From contig NC_072453.1 of NCBI RefSeq assembly GCF_027596085.1, positions 6,443,448-6,507,447 of the forward strand: 64,000 nt of DNA. Direction: 5' to 3'. A program made the position numbers and the translations under genes. This DNA is from Anoplopoma fimbria (lineage: Eukaryota; Chordata; Actinopteri; Perciformes; Anoplopomatidae). Shown piece after piece: positions 50,331-64,000 of the stretch. Numbering within the stretch: the first letter of the stretch is position 1; each line of letters begins with the position of its first letter. Below the pieces are notes generated by a model. It ran no database searches, was not told where the DNA came from, and saw only the letters and a list, made by a program, of their open reading frames with translations.

Positions 50331-53300
50331 TTAAATAAAACTGTCCAACTTTGGTCAAACTGTTCACCATTGTTAACTTGTGAGTTAAGTCACTTCATAT
50401 TCAGGCCTAAAAAGTCTGAAAACAACTGGTATGACAGCTCCTGCATTAATGTAGAACTCTTCTGTACTTCATGTAGCTATACATCTAAAATAACTTGTGG
50501 GTCTTCTGCCCTCTCACTTGCCCCCTTTCTCTTTTTCTTTGCATTTTGTTTTCTTTTTTTACTCTCCTGGGTACGCTGAAGATCCAAATAGCTGTTACCT
50601 CTCCTCTTCATCTTGCTCTTTTCCTCTCCTCTCTTCCCCCATCCATATTTCATCGATTCTGCCTAGACAGGCCAGGGGACAGTGTTCCCTTGTGGTGCAT
50701 TCTGGGTAATAAATCTAATTCCTGTCTACATGTGGAGGCTCATGGGAAGGTTCTGGCCCAGTTTTCACCTCGACAAATATATCCACAAAATGGAGGAAAG
50801 TGGGCCACAAAAGTAGCATAGAGGTTCACCTAAATAAGTGTGTTTGATAAAATACAGCTATAGTCCTTGCATCCCAATGAGAGAAATGCCACCGATGAAA
50901 CTTTGACACCAAATGACAAAAATGTTTCTTATACATACACATAAACAAAACATTGTTTCTTATTTTGAGACTGAATAATTGTCTCCTATACCACCAAGAA
51001 AAAAGCTCCACTGCACACAATGTCATAATAAAATAAATTAAATAAGTACCCCAGATACTAAGGAACCATCCATTATGAATAACACAACAATTTGCAATTA
51101 ATTTAGCTTGCAATTTTACGCCATGTAATTTACACTGACTAAAATGTAACGCGTGAATAGGCTCAGAGTAAGTGACATAGTATAAAAAGTGAGAAAGACT
51201 AACTCAGGACGTTCAACGGTGTATGTCTCCCAAAAAATATTTTGAAGTTATTGGTGTTTGTGATGTACACTGACAAAGTGTATTTGTTGCATATATTTGT
51301 TTTACAGTAACAATTTGGCGTAAAATGACACGCGAAAAGCCTGAAATGCGTTATTGTGACATGTGGAATGTCCTTCAAATATGCTATTTATATACGCCTC
51401 CCCTGAGATCAGGTTGGTAGAACGTTTTAACCATTTGTCATAACTTTAGCTAACTATATAAATAATTTAACCATTTCTTTGAGCTATTTTAACCATTCAT
51501 CCAAAACTTTCATCCATCTATTTCAACTGTTCTTCCATTACCTTTTGCTAACATTTTCACTGCTTATTCATTATCTCTTTCAACCATTTGTTCATTCATT
51601 TTGGCTATGTGTTAAGACTTGTCTGCTTGCCTGCTGATTTAATTTTATGAGGTTATAGTTAGTGTAGATCCTTCTTCAAGCATGCAATATAATCTATGGT
51701 TTATATAATTTAGCTTTTAGCTTAAAAACATATTTAAGTTTGAATTTACTCTTTAACTGTGAGTGGCAGTTTCTATATATTCATGTAACATTTATACTGT
51801 ATGTCTAGCCTACTACAATTATTCATATCTTATAATATATATAACTTCATGAATAATGAAGGGCTTCAATAATGGCAACTCATTACAGTATATCTACATG
51901 CCACATGAGGACCAGAATATGCAATTTATCACTCACTTCATTGATAATACTCTATTGGTCCGTCTTTCACAAAAATCTTTCTTGGACCTCTTTTCCATCT
52001 CATTTCTATTCATCATTTAGAAGAGGGAAAGAGTGAGCCAAGTTCAAGTCTCCTGGGGAAAAAATACATGAAGATACAGAACTCAGATCAACTTCTATTA
52101 ACAGCCGTTGTGCTGAGAATTAGGCCAGGAGAAAAAATACACCTAATGATTGTCTCTTTTCACAGATTTGTGATAAAAGCAGGACTATTTGTAAAGCACT
52201 TAGATGATCTTATATAGAAAAAAACTACCATCTGGCTCTGTACAAACTGTGCTGCACTGATTGGAAAGCCAGAGTGGAGATGAGTGTGCACTTCAGTACA
52301 ATACAGTCACATGACCTTGTCAAGTTCATTCATGTTAGAGTGATATGATGTGGAGCACAAACTGTCCATAACTTGCTTCTTTTGTCCAAAGCAGGTTGCT
52401 CACTATTCTCTACAAAGCACAGCAGCTGCAGATAAAACGGTCTGCATTTTGTTTACAGAGAGCTTCTTCTCTTAATCTTTGCTGAGACAAGAGAAGACAA
52501 AAGGAAAAAAATGAGATCCAAGTGCATGATAATAGAGCAATTTCTGTGGGTGGGGAATGTGCCAAACTCCTGCGAGTTCAGACCACAAATCAAATAACAT
52601 TTCCATTTATTTCAATGCCTTGGACATGGCTTTAAACCAAAACTTATCAAACTCCTGAAAGTCATACTTGATGCACATGGCGAGTCATATTTTTCCTCCC
52701 AAGTGTGAGCAACAGTATTTCTTGTGGTTGTTGCGCTATAATTGCACATCTTCACCTTTGCTATCTCTTCTTCTAGGAACAGATTTCATATCTCGTGCAG
52801 TTCAGCTACATGAGGCCCTGGGAATCTTTCTGCCTGAATGCGTCATAATAATTAAAAATGGAATTTATAGTCTGGAGAGCAACCATTTCTGAGGGTTCAT
52901 TAATTTTTAATGGTTTTCCGGAATGGGAATGGGGGAAATTATGTAAGATAATACATCACACTTTGGGCGTCACACAGCACAAACAGCATGAGACGTCACT
53001 TTGTCAGCCAGTCCACTTTAAGATCTTGCTCCAAATAAACGTACATACATGGACTGTAAACATGTAGACTTTCTACCTATGCATTTCAATGTCTGTGCAC
53101 TCTGGCCTCTATCTAACAGGTACACCTTATAACAGAAGTGCATTCAAGTGTCCCTTTTAAAATAAATGCTGGGTACAATTTGTTTTCATTTTAGACACAG
53201 TTCATTTCCTCACAGCTGCCCACAGGAGACTGTTTCTGCTGGCACAAAGTCGACAGACACATCCACGTGCTTTCTGATACACTATGTATGAGAAGCTACC

Positions 53301-55234
53301 ACAATTAGCCTGAGAAACCTTCTCTCTCCCCAAAGTGCCTTTTTTGCACTTTCATCTCCCCATTTGCAACACGAGCAAGCTATTTTTGACTGCTCACTAG
53401 TGATGAATTCTTCAGAAAAAAAAGGACGACAACCTTCTTTATTGAAAGCCCTTTGTGTTTTTACCCTGAGCTGAAGACGAACTGGTTGACTTGGCATCCG
53501 GATTAATCACGTTGAAATGTCTCCTTTCATTTAGGAGCTTTTCCTCCATGCCTAGTCACGTTGTTTTTCCCACGGTTGTCATTGTGTTTTTTATTCACAT
53601 ACGTTCTGACAGTGCAGGAGATGTGCCTCCTCACACTTGCAAGTACAGTGTGATTAATAGATATCAGTGACTTAGAGTTCATTTCTGCATGCATAAATAG
53701 AGTTGTTTATGCGGTAGTCGCAATCCTCAAACACATTCAGACATTTATTCATATAGGCTGCTACAGACAAAATGTGCAGTACTTTTTGTTATTCCCCATT
53801 TTAAGTACCTCGCCGTTTGTTATGGAAAAATCCAGTTGGACCCTTCTCGCCTCCTGCCATAATTACTTCCTGAGCATGAAGAGGAAGCTTTTGTTTCACA
53901 CACTGTGCCCAAACACAGTGCTCCCCAACAACACATGCAAGCCTCTCACACAGTTCATTCTTTTAAAACCTTTGCAATGACATTAAAACTGTGGATATGA
54001 CATCCGTACAGTACAGCATGTGTGCTAACTTTTCTCATCTAGGTTATGGCAATTATCAACCTCAGTATCTCAGCGCTGAGGAGAATAAGTGTTATCTAGT
54101 GATTACCTATATCTATTTATTAACTGTTCGAGAAGACTACAACACTGTATTCATTTTCTCAGAAAAGCTGCATATGCTAAAAGTATGACTCATAACAAAT
54201 ATAGACTGCGAAGGTGCGATTCTATTTCGGCACATTCAATCACCCACGGCCACCAAAGTATCTTTTTTACATGAAAACCTGAAGGTTAGTCCTCTATTGC
54301 TTTAACAGGACTCTTACCCCAGGCTTCAGGCTATCAGCAGAAATGAATCCATTGTTAAGTCTGACTGTACTGCTCTGATGAGGAGTCCTGATTGGTCACC
54401 ACCCTGGGAATATCGTTCAGAGCTGCAGTTAGAGTCGGTTGCTGCTGGCTGTGCTGAGAAATGATCACAGGCAATTTTAAGAATGTTAAAGGGTGCTTTT
54501 CCATGTGTGTGTTCCCAGTCTGCAAGGTCACAGGCGCATGGACCTCACCGGTTATAAGTCTGCATATTCAATCACTGCTGCCTAATGAGTTGTACAAATT
54601 CAATCATGTAGAGGATTGTTTAGGTCACCACCAGTTCCTCATTAGAGTGCGAGAAGGACAGGGGCCCATTTCCTCACTGTCAGCCACACAAGGCTTATCC
54701 ATTAGTTGCAGTGATCTTTTAACCACATTTGCCGTTCACTTTATTCTGTGCACCCCTTTTACTACTGTGACGAGCATCACTAAGCTGTTGTTTCTATGCT
54801 GACGTTTATCTCAAGACATAGAGATGACCTAACATCCTGACTTGCCTGCAGTAAGAGTTTTCTCACCATATGTATTTGTTTTTTTCTTAAAATATACTCA
54901 CTGCAAACTTGCTGTCATGTTGTTCATGTTTTGTTAATCAAACCCTTAATATACAAGACTATTCTAACATTTATTGCTGCATGGTGGTGCTGTTAATCTG
55001 TTTAAAGGTGTGCTAAAAAATCCTCAATGAACACAGGCTGCTTGTTGTGTATTTGTCTTCATGTTTGTATAAATGCTAAAGTGCATGATGCGTGGTGTCA
55101 TGAGAATGGACAAATTTGTTCTTATACCAATGTCAACAAAAATGTGATTTTTGGATTACATGCATTTTGTTTTCAGCCCAAATGTCATTCCAGTCAGTGC
55201 AAAATAATTTTTTGCACTCAAACTTTCTTCTAAT

Positions 55235-55410
55235 CCATCCATTTCTTCAACATTTATCCTGTACTGGGTTGCCATGACAACAGGGTGATCGGAGCCACCC
55301 AGGTGTCCTTTTCCCCAGCAACATCGTTCGGCTCCCTCCTGGGAGAACGGAAATGGTCCCAGGCCACCTGGAGTACTGTAGTCTCCCGCCGTGTTCAAGG
55401 TGTCCTCCTC
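55235..55410 (+). repeat. Fish dispersed repeat (CCCAGCAACATC...GGTCCCAGGCCA)
   Basis: ACCCAGGTGTCCTTTTCCCC, GCTCCCTCCTGGGAGAACGG and GTCCCAGGCCACCTGGAGTA match a known fish LINE/SINE-derived repeat by memory. It explains the minus-strand open frame at 55156-55434. Confidence 0.6.
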
Positions 55411-57599
55411 ACTGTTTGCACCAAAGGAAGACAAACCTCGACCATCCTTTAGGTGTTATATTGACTTTGCACCCATAGAGGAAGTTCAGAATGACGACCA
55501 AATCGAAAATTGTAAACAGTGAGGAGTCTAGTAAAGATAGTTACTGGCCACTGCAGCTCAATAGCCAAGGTCTGGTACTGTAATATTAATCGAGAAGACT
55601 AAGCTATTAAAGCTACGACTGCAACGACTACAATTACTTCTCACTGCAACATCAGTGTTATTGTGTTTGATGCATGAACTGTCCCCCATGAATCATTTTA
55701 ATCCTCACCGCGGATCATCACTTTGCTTCATCAACTCCTCCTCACATGTGGTCTCTCTGCTGTCCTCAGCCTTCTGAGGAAAATGGGTCAGACAGAGACA
55801 GCAAAGAGGGACAGAGGAAAGCATACAGCTGGCCTCAGCTTGCTGCTCCAACATGCAGATGCAAACACACACACGCTCCTGCGCGGAGGGAGGAGGCTGC
55901 TCAGTGCGTCAGGGAAATCAATCGTCCAGAAGAATAACACTGAGCTGCAGATGAAGATCTGATGAACCTGAGGGAGGAGTGTTGGGTGGGGTCTGTGTGT
56001 GTTTGTTGGGGGGGGGGGTTAGTGTTTAACAGGCAGGCAGTGAAAGTGTCTGTTATAGCTTGCTCACCTTCTTGATCATCTCTTAATCATCCTCTTCTGT
56101 TACTTAAGCTTGCAAAATCAATTGTATTAATTAACAAAAATGTTTTTAAATGCAACAAACACTGCATTTGCATCTGGACCCTAAAAATGGGCTGTCAATA
56201 TTGACAATTGTTATGAAACATAACACGATCACGTCAGCCACTCTATATATAATCTCTAAAGACGTATGGGTTTCCATCGCATATGTCCTGATTATTTATA
56301 GTAGCTCGTCATAATCAGCGCCAGGATCAAGTCTGCCAAGGACAGATGGCACTTCCCCTGTAAGCCACCATGGCTTTTTTTCCAATAAAGAGCATGGCAT
56401 AAAGAGCACAGACTGAGGAGAGAATGAACAAGGCTGTAAAAAAAAAGCACAAGATAAAGGGAATATATTTGGTGTATGCAACTTGTAACACTGTAACACA
56501 CTGTAAAGCAGAAAAGAAAAAACGTTTCTGTTTACTGACAAATTCACCTCTGTGAGATGTTTCCTCGGTTAACTGAATTTCCGATACCCTGCTTACATTT
56601 CCTGGCAAGTGTGCAGGGTGGAGTATTTTTGGTCTTCTTTTAATAACTGCCAGTTTAGACGTGATTTATCTTTGGCAATCCAGACGGGGGCATCTCTGAC
56701 GCTGATGATGACGTAAGAGCTTCAGTGGGCTATGACTGTGAGGAACTCATCGTTATGGCAAGTCTGTAGAGATATGAATGCAATCCCCCCTGAAGAGGAT
56801 TTGGAATGATAATATAAGTTGCAGAGAGCACAGTGAGGACCATAATATTTTGGATAACGAAAATCTTCGTTCAAGCTGTCACTTGAAGCTCATCTTTAGT
56901 CTTTGCTTTAGATTTGAATATTTGGTTGTATTAGATTTATTATAAACAACAAAACACACACAACAAACTGCAAATAGCTTAACAAAGTGTTATGCATGAA
57001 AACTCAAAGTAAGATATTGGGTTAAAAACACACAGTTTATATAGCATTCGCTCCATATGGTCCTATTCTGTGATAAATCATGATGATAACAGAAACTGCT
57101 TTGCCTCTGCTATGGATAGTTGTGACATGCAGATTTAATTATTGTAGGTATACAAATAGCACATTTAAAAAAAAATACTAGTGGTAAATATATTCACCCA
57201 TCTCTCTTGCACACCAGATACAGAACATTTTGTGTCAGCTTTATAAAGCCTGATCCATTTCAAATCCTCAGTTTCCTTGCTTTGAGAACACCAGCTGTGA
57301 CAAAATTTCCACCATGCCCTCCAAAAACTTGAGAAATATCAGACACACTATGTGTACCATCATATCATATCATATCATAACTCCAGAGTGCACACACAGT
57401 TTCAACATGATCAAGCAGAGCCATCCTCCTAACACTCATCTATGCACCCCATTGTTCTCCTTTCCCAAATTTTTTCCCCTCTCTCTCTGCCATCCATCCT
57501 TCCCTCTAACTTCCTCTCCCTTTATTCCCACATTAGCCTCATCCAATAATAATTTCCTTCCTCCATACAGCACATACTCGTCTTAGTGGATGAGGGTAC

Positions 57600-57960
57600 A
57601 TAACAAAAAAACATTCTTCCCCCCAGGATCGTTAAGTAGATCTGACGTAGTTGCATGTGTAGAATGACGCATTGCCATGGTGTATTCCACAGAAGAAGAA
57701 TAGACAGAGGGGGGAAGAGGAAAAGGGAAACAGGGGGCCGAGCAAGAAGGCAGGGAGAAGGGGCGAGAAATGGAAAGAGACAAGGAAAGGGAGGCAACTG
57801 AGGGAGACAGATGAAGAGGGGGAATGTGAGAGGGGACAGATTGATGAATGAACGTTTGCACGGAGCAAATGCCAATTTACTACAACAAGCGAGTGTTTCA
57901 AATTGAAGTGATGTTGAGAGAGAGGCTGGAGGGGGGATTCGCTTTGGATTCATTGCTCCC
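57600..57960. repeat. Purine-rich low-complexity stretch
   Basis: From about 57690 to 57840 the plus strand is mostly G and A. It produces a 143-codon minus-strand open frame (57522-57953) of biased composition that I do not accept as a gene. Confidence 0.6.
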
Positions 57961-58444
57961 CCTTGTTTTCATCTTCACATCCCTCCAGAGTGGAGATTTA
58001 AAATAAACTCACCTGAAACCAAAATAAACTCAACAAATTATTTAACCATTACTCAAGAGTGTTTAGTTGCACATCGCCAAAAACACTGTGTATTGCACTG
58101 TATCCACATAACAGCTACAAGTTTATGTATGCAGAGTTACACTTAACTTCAGATGTATCACAGGAGCTGAATAGCAATCTCCTGCATATGGAAAGCTTTT
58201 GAGCTCTGCAGACAGGATTCTGCAGGAAGTTCTGTGGTTTTTGTGTTCTTATTTAGAATTAGTCCCTTTTTGAGCCTGCAATTATTTTTTTGGGGGGCCA
58301 TTTGCGAACACAACACTGACATATAATCATGTTTTAAGCGGATATGGTGAACTTATAAGCAAGCGGGTGCTTATTTAAACATACAGCTGTTACAGAGCAA
58401 CTTTATCATTTATTTGAAGTTGTGTTTATGGCCAGCTGATGAAT

Positions 58445-58745
58445 TTAAGTCTATAATTCTACCTCTTTTAGCTCTTATTTTGGTCTTCACCAACACTTGA
58501 TGGAAATAACTGGCTGTTTAGCGGCAAAATGCTCCACCATGTTTACCAGCTAGTCTCCATCAGTGTTTGTCTGAGCGGGTAATTTACATTGAATTTTCCA
58601 CTAAAAACAAAGCTATCAGAGCAGTGTGAGCAAACCAAAACATTAAAGTTGTCGGTTGGACAGCTCAACAATTAGCTCAGACTCACTATAAACACTCAGC
58701 CAAGAGGAGCTGCAGATTCAGGTGATAATTCTCAGTAACTTCATA
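58445..58745 (+). repeat. Dispersed repeat, 'AAATGCTCCACCATGTTTAC' family, copy 2
   Basis: AAATGCTCCACCATGTTTAC, CCAGCTAGT, TTTTCCACTAAAAACAAAGC and GAGGAGCTGCAGATTCAGG match the copy at 50018-50330 in the same orientation. The spacing is similar and the divergence is moderate. Confidence 0.75.
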
Positions 58746-60445
58746 CGACCAATCCCTTGTGTTTGTCATTTGATACGTTGTTGTTATAAATATAGACGAC
58801 ATAAGCCACTTTAAATGTCATGCATGTTGAATTTACAACCGTCAAAGGTCTCATTAGTTACAAGTGACACCTCCTTGTTCAAGAGAGTGCAGCATGCTCA
58901 AGAAAATCGCCTGTTCAATCGCTTTTCCATGATACGCATCCTGTAGTGAATTACATTTCAATCATTTTCAATGGAAACAGCATTTAAAGCTCAACCAGTG
59001 TAAATGAAAAACAAAACAGGTAGAGCACTCTAATAGAGAACGTGCCTGTGCACATAATAGGATATATATCCATGACAGCTGATTATAATGTGTGTGCGTA
59101 GTGCCACTGTGTGTGTGTATTTGTGTGTGTGTATGAGCACATGCCTTTAACAGTGTTTTCCACCATGTGATATTTACTTTAACTGAGGACATTTGATGTC
59201 TGACAGTTATTCTTTCAGCAGGATACCCTAAATATATAATTATATAGTGAGCTGTTGAATTACGTTTTCTGTAAATTTGAATTACCCATATGAAAGTATA
59301 AATGTTGCCTTCTCCACATAACAAGGAAAAAAATAAAAATATATTTTTATTGTCCTAAAAATAGTACAATTTTGACAACCAGAATCTTAAGTGCTGGAAT
59401 TTGTGGCCTATAAAATATCCAACATGTGTACATTGTTAATTGCACAATGCAATCTCTCACACGCGTAAACAAAACCGCTGTGTGTGTGCCGAGCTGTTCC
59501 TTTTGGGGATGTGAACACTCACATGTGTAACACCAACTTATTTAACATATTAAGCTGATGATGAAGAGGATGATTGCAGCAGGGTACAAAGCGCAGCAGT
59601 GCTCGAGTGTAGCAGACTCATCAGGACGGCATAAAAAACTGAATTGTCATATTTCTGAAGTGTGCCAACAGTCCCGGGCTAATCAGTCAAGTACAAAAGT
59701 TATGCATTACTGTGCTTTGTATTACGGCTTGTTAGAGTGACAGCTGGGAATAAAACCGTCATGCATAAAAATGAAGGGGATGAGGAAAAATGTATGAAGA
59801 AGGGGACGTAGAGGATGCTGAAGTATTCTTGCTGCTTAATTCTTTCTCTTTGAAAGCCTGTATTTAAATGAGAAGAAAACAAATGCACGGTATAATAGTA
59901 CTGTGCATTACAACGACTAATGCAAAAATGCAAATTAAATTTAGCTCGTATACACAGTGTTGGTTTGTAATCGTCATGATTTCACTGGCTGAATAATTGC
60001 ATTGAATAAAAAAGACAAAATAATCTCAAAAGGGCTGAAAATGTGTTTAATGCAGACTCTTAGGTAATTCCAGCTAATTAGCAAACTTTTCTCTTCTTAA
60101 CCAGACAAGAAAAATCAAATAAAGCAAACCGTGGAAACCATCAAATAAGGGTGTTATTTTCTGTGATTATGCTAAGAGTTATATCACCCAGGCACCCTAA
60201 TCACAGTCGACAATGCTCTCTGGATTATTACGACCGCAATGAAATGAAGAGATTTGTGCAGAACAAAACGGAATAGGCTCGCTGTAGACTTCTGATACTA
60301 TTCATCGCAGTAATTTATCGAAAACAGAGATGCTCTCAGCTGCACAGAGGGTTTGCTGAGAAGAGCAGAGAGAGATAGAGGAGCCTTGTCGGCTTCATTT
60401 TGTTCGCTGCTAGGCAACCTCAACTTTAAAGCTGTTTATTGGCAG

Positions 60446-60448
<3 letters not shown>

Positions 60449-60520
<72 letters not shown>

Positions 60521-60539
60521 GTGTGTGTGTGTGTGTGTG

Positions 60540-60574
<35 letters not shown>
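60449..60574 (+). repeat. (TG)n microsatellite with two TGTT interruptions
   Basis: 126 bases. Extra T insertions at about 60520 and 60541 divide it into three blocks. Confidence 0.97.
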
Positions 60575-60575
<1 letters not shown>

Positions 60576-61374
60576 TGGTTGCCAGCATGTTTATCCATTT
60601 TACTCCAAAGCTTAACTTTGTGTCTGGGAGTTTCACAATGACAAACATTCACTTGCCTGAAATTTTAATGATTTGATTTGGGCCAACCTACCAAAGACTC
60701 AGTCGGTTCAGTCAGACAGGCCAAAATACTTTAAGATTGATTAAAGTTTGAATTCTCTTCCTGTTGCCTGCCACTGTATGGCATCGGCAACCCAGCTTTC
60801 AAGAAATGCTTACGTAAGGTGACAGAATTTAATCAACCACTGAGTGTGTTGCGTCACAAGCTTAAACCAGAAGCCCAGAACATATTGTAATAATATCTTG
60901 AACACCTGATCCCGATATAGAAGACATTATGGGTCATTTATATTACATTACGGAGCTGATTTTTCTGATGTAACTGTCAGGAGTTTAGACAGACAAATTC
61001 TCATATGAATTCAGCCCAGTGGTACTTACATAATCAATTGGTGAGGGCCATGATTTTCTCATTATTCTTCAACATTGAAAGCAAAGTGTAGCTGGAAATA
61101 TCTTAATATATAAGAAGACAATGTCACATTCCACAAGCGGTCATTTAAGAACTTTTAAGCCACTGTTAAATAAGTTACATCTGCACACAATTTAAATATG
61201 AGAAGACATTTTTTTAAACCCAGCCACACCTTGATGAGGTCAAAATGTTTGACAGAGGTTATCACTCCATATACATACTGCATATTGTGTATACCGATAA
61301 GCTGCTAACAGGTTTAAAGTGTAGAATATTGAGGTTGAATACTCTTTACAGATGAGGTTAAACCCAGAAAACAG

Positions 61375-61470
61375 GGGTGGAAAATATTCAGATTTTTCAC
61401 TTCAGTAAAATTATCAATAACAATATATAAATCCTCCATTAAAATTAAGTGCCCTTCTAAAGGATCACAA
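61375..61470 (+). repeat. Fragment of the hAT-like element
   Basis: CAGGGGTGGAAAATATTCAG followed by TTTTTCACTTCAGTAAAATT is a diverged copy of the left end of the element at 42683. Confidence 0.5.
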
Positions 61471-61984
61471 GACAAATATGGAGGGTCGTAAGATGATTAA
61501 TGTGAGGTCATAGAAAAAAGATGTGGACCCTTGGGGCCTAATTTTAAATGGTTCAAATACCTTCCCTTCTTGGGCTTCTGATGTGCTCAATGCTAATACA
61601 TCTCAGGGTGAAGACTGAGTCACAGCTGGTCGTTGATGCAAGGACAACTTCAGAGTGTTCTCTTCCTGAACTCAAATAAGTCAGTAAGTATTGACACATA
61701 ATCAAACAGGTTACAGTTGTGGTGCCAAAAATCATTTATAATTTTATTTTTATTTGAACAATAAACCTGCATTTCGCCGCTATCCTTTAAATCCTCCAAA
61801 ATGTCAACTTAATGAACCCTGTTTTATCTTTGTGATTTATTTTGCTATAATTCAATATTTTCTTAATGGTTTATCAAGCTTAAAACATAGGAGAATTGTG
61901 GGAATGCTTAACGAAAGAGAAACAGCTGTAATTCACTTCATGCTTCTTCTTCTTTTTGTTCTCAAACCAAGATTTAAGATTTAG

Positions 61985-62300
61985 GACTTAAAGCTACAGT
62001 TAGTAATCTTGAGATACCAGTAAGGGTAAACTAGATTAAAAATTATACCAGCAAAAAAACCCAACCCAGTGTTGCCAGCTCTTATCCAACGAAAGTAGCG
62101 AGCAGCACTTGATCCAAAAGTCGCTAAATCTAGCATGAAAGAGGCCAAATCGGCATCACTGACAGCCCTTCCCTTCAGGCCTCCCTCCAAAGCCAATCCC
62201 CCCAAATTATCATCATGAAAGAAAGTAAACAATAAACATGGCTGTTGTTGGCACCTACAGCTGTCAAGATTGCAGCTTGTGGAAGACTTCGTTTCACTCA
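61985..62300. repeat. Probable dispersed repeat with 'CAGTGTTGCCAGCTC'
   Basis: CAGTGTTGCCAGCTCTTATC, AAAAGTCGCTAAATCTAGC and ACATGGCTGTTGTTGG resemble a common fish repeat. The open minus-strand frame here is not a gene. Confidence 0.45.
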
Positions 62301-62309
62301 ATGAGTACA

Positions 62310-63425
62310 CGTGTAGAGTTAATGCAGGTAGACAGGCAGGTGGTTTAATTTATTTGATTTCATTTATAAATTCACCCACCCCCTTTTTTTAAAACACTCC
62401 ACTGCTCAGACATAAATATATTCTTTCAGAATCTGTCAGAATATGAGAAGTAATTATCTGGCCACACTCTTTCTTTGATAAGTATTGTTTCACTCTGTGT
62501 TGATATCCAAATGTAATTATTCATGTCGCTCTGAATCAAGCGCAAAGCAGGCTATCTGACAATCTGACAATCAAGAAGAGGACCAGAAATTGCCTTCCTC
62601 CTTGGCCTGAATATCACAGATATGACAGTTTGCTTTTATCCGCGGTTTGGTGAGAAGCAGTGAGTTTCTCTGCTCACCCAAAAACTTCACGTTTTGACAA
62701 ATACTGCTTTTAATGTCTCTGCTCTTATATCAGTTTGACCCTCAACTGCTTGGTGACCTCATCAGCCATATCCTGTGCACTGGAGCAGACCCTCAGCTCG
62801 CTTTAATGATGTGTTAAAATTGAAGTGCCAGCAGAGCTGTCTCAATTACATTTAATACAATGAGATAATTAATGAGGTAGTCTATGCAGCCTCGTATTTT
62901 TACTGTTAATGCAGTTAATGAGATATACTGGAGAGCTATTGTGTCTTTCTTCTTCTGCTTTGAGTGTGAAGTCCTTTCATTTTCTTTCATTTACACAAAA
63001 TACTCAGGTCTCACAGTCAAATAAGAAATCCTTCAAGCTGCTGCTTTTCCAATGCATCTCATCTTTTTTCATGATGTGTTATGTGTTTTACAAGAATTGG
63101 ATAGCTGTCTCAGGAGGGGTTGCTGTTTGCTTCATAAAAGCTTCTCCCCGCTGCCGTTTAATGACAAACAGCAAGCATCAAGTCATATCCTGTTACCCAC
63201 CATGGTGATAAATTGAGATTACCCTGGCAACATGGGTGGGCGTGTTTACGCCAGATGCAAAGCAACCACTTCAGACTGCATGGGACTTGTTTTAATCACC
63301 TCTTGGAAACCAGCAGCGTGTGTTGTCGGGCCCAATCAAACTTTGTCTGAGCATAAGAAGCAGCACTGAGACCACAGGTTGTGACAAGAGATTCAGAGCA
63401 ACATGAGACTGCCGGTAGTGAGTGT
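62310..63425. other. Intergenic DNA, nothing recognised
   Basis: AT-rich sequence without a convincing exon or named repeat. Confidence 0.45.
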
Positions 63426-63429
63426 GATT

Positions 63430-63667
63430 CACTTCTTCAGTCTCACGAGGTAGAGCGCTTGTCCTGCAACCACAAGGTTGGTGGTTCAAACCCCAGCCTA
63501 TACAGTCAACATGCCGAGGTGTCCTTGAGCGAGACACCTCTAACCCCAAGTTGCTCCCTGGGTGCTTCTTAGCAGCCCACTGCTTCTCCGGGATGGGTTA
63601 AATGCAGAGAATTGTAAATTTCCCTGCTGTGCGACTAATAAAGAATTTATTATTATTATTATTATTC
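63430..63667 (+). mobile_element. tRNA-derived SINE
   Basis: The tRNA-like head has an A-box-like GAGGTAGAGCGC and a B box GGTTCAAACC (63483-63492). The fish SINE body follows (GGTGTCCTTGAGCGAGACAC, CCAAGTTGCTCCCTGGG, GGGATGGGTTAAATGCAGAG). It ends in a (TTA)n tail at about 63645-63667. The head has drifted from a functional tRNA and the body follows directly, so this is not a tRNA gene. Confidence 0.85.
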
Positions 63668-64000
63668 ATTCACAGGGGTGTACAGTATGACTCACTCAGG
63701 CCTGGACCTGCAGCACATAAACACAACTTTCTTTTTTCAACTATTTTCTATTATCAGCTACATAAGAATTTGCCTTCACTTTATACAGTACTGTAAGCAG
63801 TGGTAAAGGACATTTCTGTTATTCTATTTAGAAATGAGTTATTTTCATTGACTTTATGTGCAGTTGTTGATTTCCAGAGAAAATAACCTGAAACACCCAT
63901 TTGAACTCATATATTCACAAATTATCATATTTTTATTGGAAACTTTATTTATGTTGATTGTATAGAAATGTCCATTTTTAGCATGTTCGCCCCACCTTCT

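Noticed and set aside
55156..55434. 92-codon minus-strand open frame
   Set aside because: It lies across a dispersed fish repeat.
57522..57953. 143-codon minus-strand open frame
   Set aside because: Caused by a purine-rich strand; composition is Pro/Ser/Leu-biased, with no domain and no splice context.
63436..63510. A functional tRNA gene
   Set aside because: A and B boxes are present but the cloverleaf is degraded and a SINE body and (TTA)n tail follow directly.

Overview
The window looks like teleost nuclear DNA, probably from a spiny-rayed fish. The evidence is three vertebrate multi-exon genes with GT-AG introns, very long (AC)n/(TG)n arrays, and fish-type dispersed repeats. These repeats include a tRNA-derived SINE, an L2-like LINE 3' end, a piggyBac relic, an hAT-like non-autonomous element and several repeat families that recur inside the window. 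No bacterial, phage or organelle features were seen. The assignments come from reading exon by exon and comparing with remembered protein families; no search was run.

Layout. (1) Positions 5-4125, minus strand, with a probable 5' UTR exon at about 6535-6680: the N-terminal two thirds of a class B peptide-hormone receptor of the glucagon-receptor group. The gene runs off the left edge. (2) About 6.7-13.2 kb: no gene seen, with an L2-like LINE tail at 11.6-12.45 kb. (3) Positions 13236-25460, minus strand: an nlrc3 orthologue with CARD, NACHT and 15 leucine-rich repeats, one per exon. A piggyBac relic and five (AC)n arrays lie in its introns. One repeat exon is 83 instead of 84 nt, which breaks the frame. 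(4) Positions 29559-40302, minus strand, with a probable 5' UTR exon ending at 41162: an 11-coding-exon gene for a predicted 928-residue type I membrane protein. Its ectodomain is a duplicated pair of lamin-tail-domain-like units. I recognise the fold but no named family member. (5) About 41.5-64 kb: a gene-poor interval of AT-rich DNA, microsatellites and dispersed repeats.

All three genes lie on the minus strand but there is no sign that they work together. One is a hormone receptor, one a cytosolic NLR immune regulator and one an orphan cell-surface protein. The best candidates for follow-up are the extracellular lamin-tail receptor and the state of nlrc3: the frame break, and UG-repeat tracts beside splice sites.
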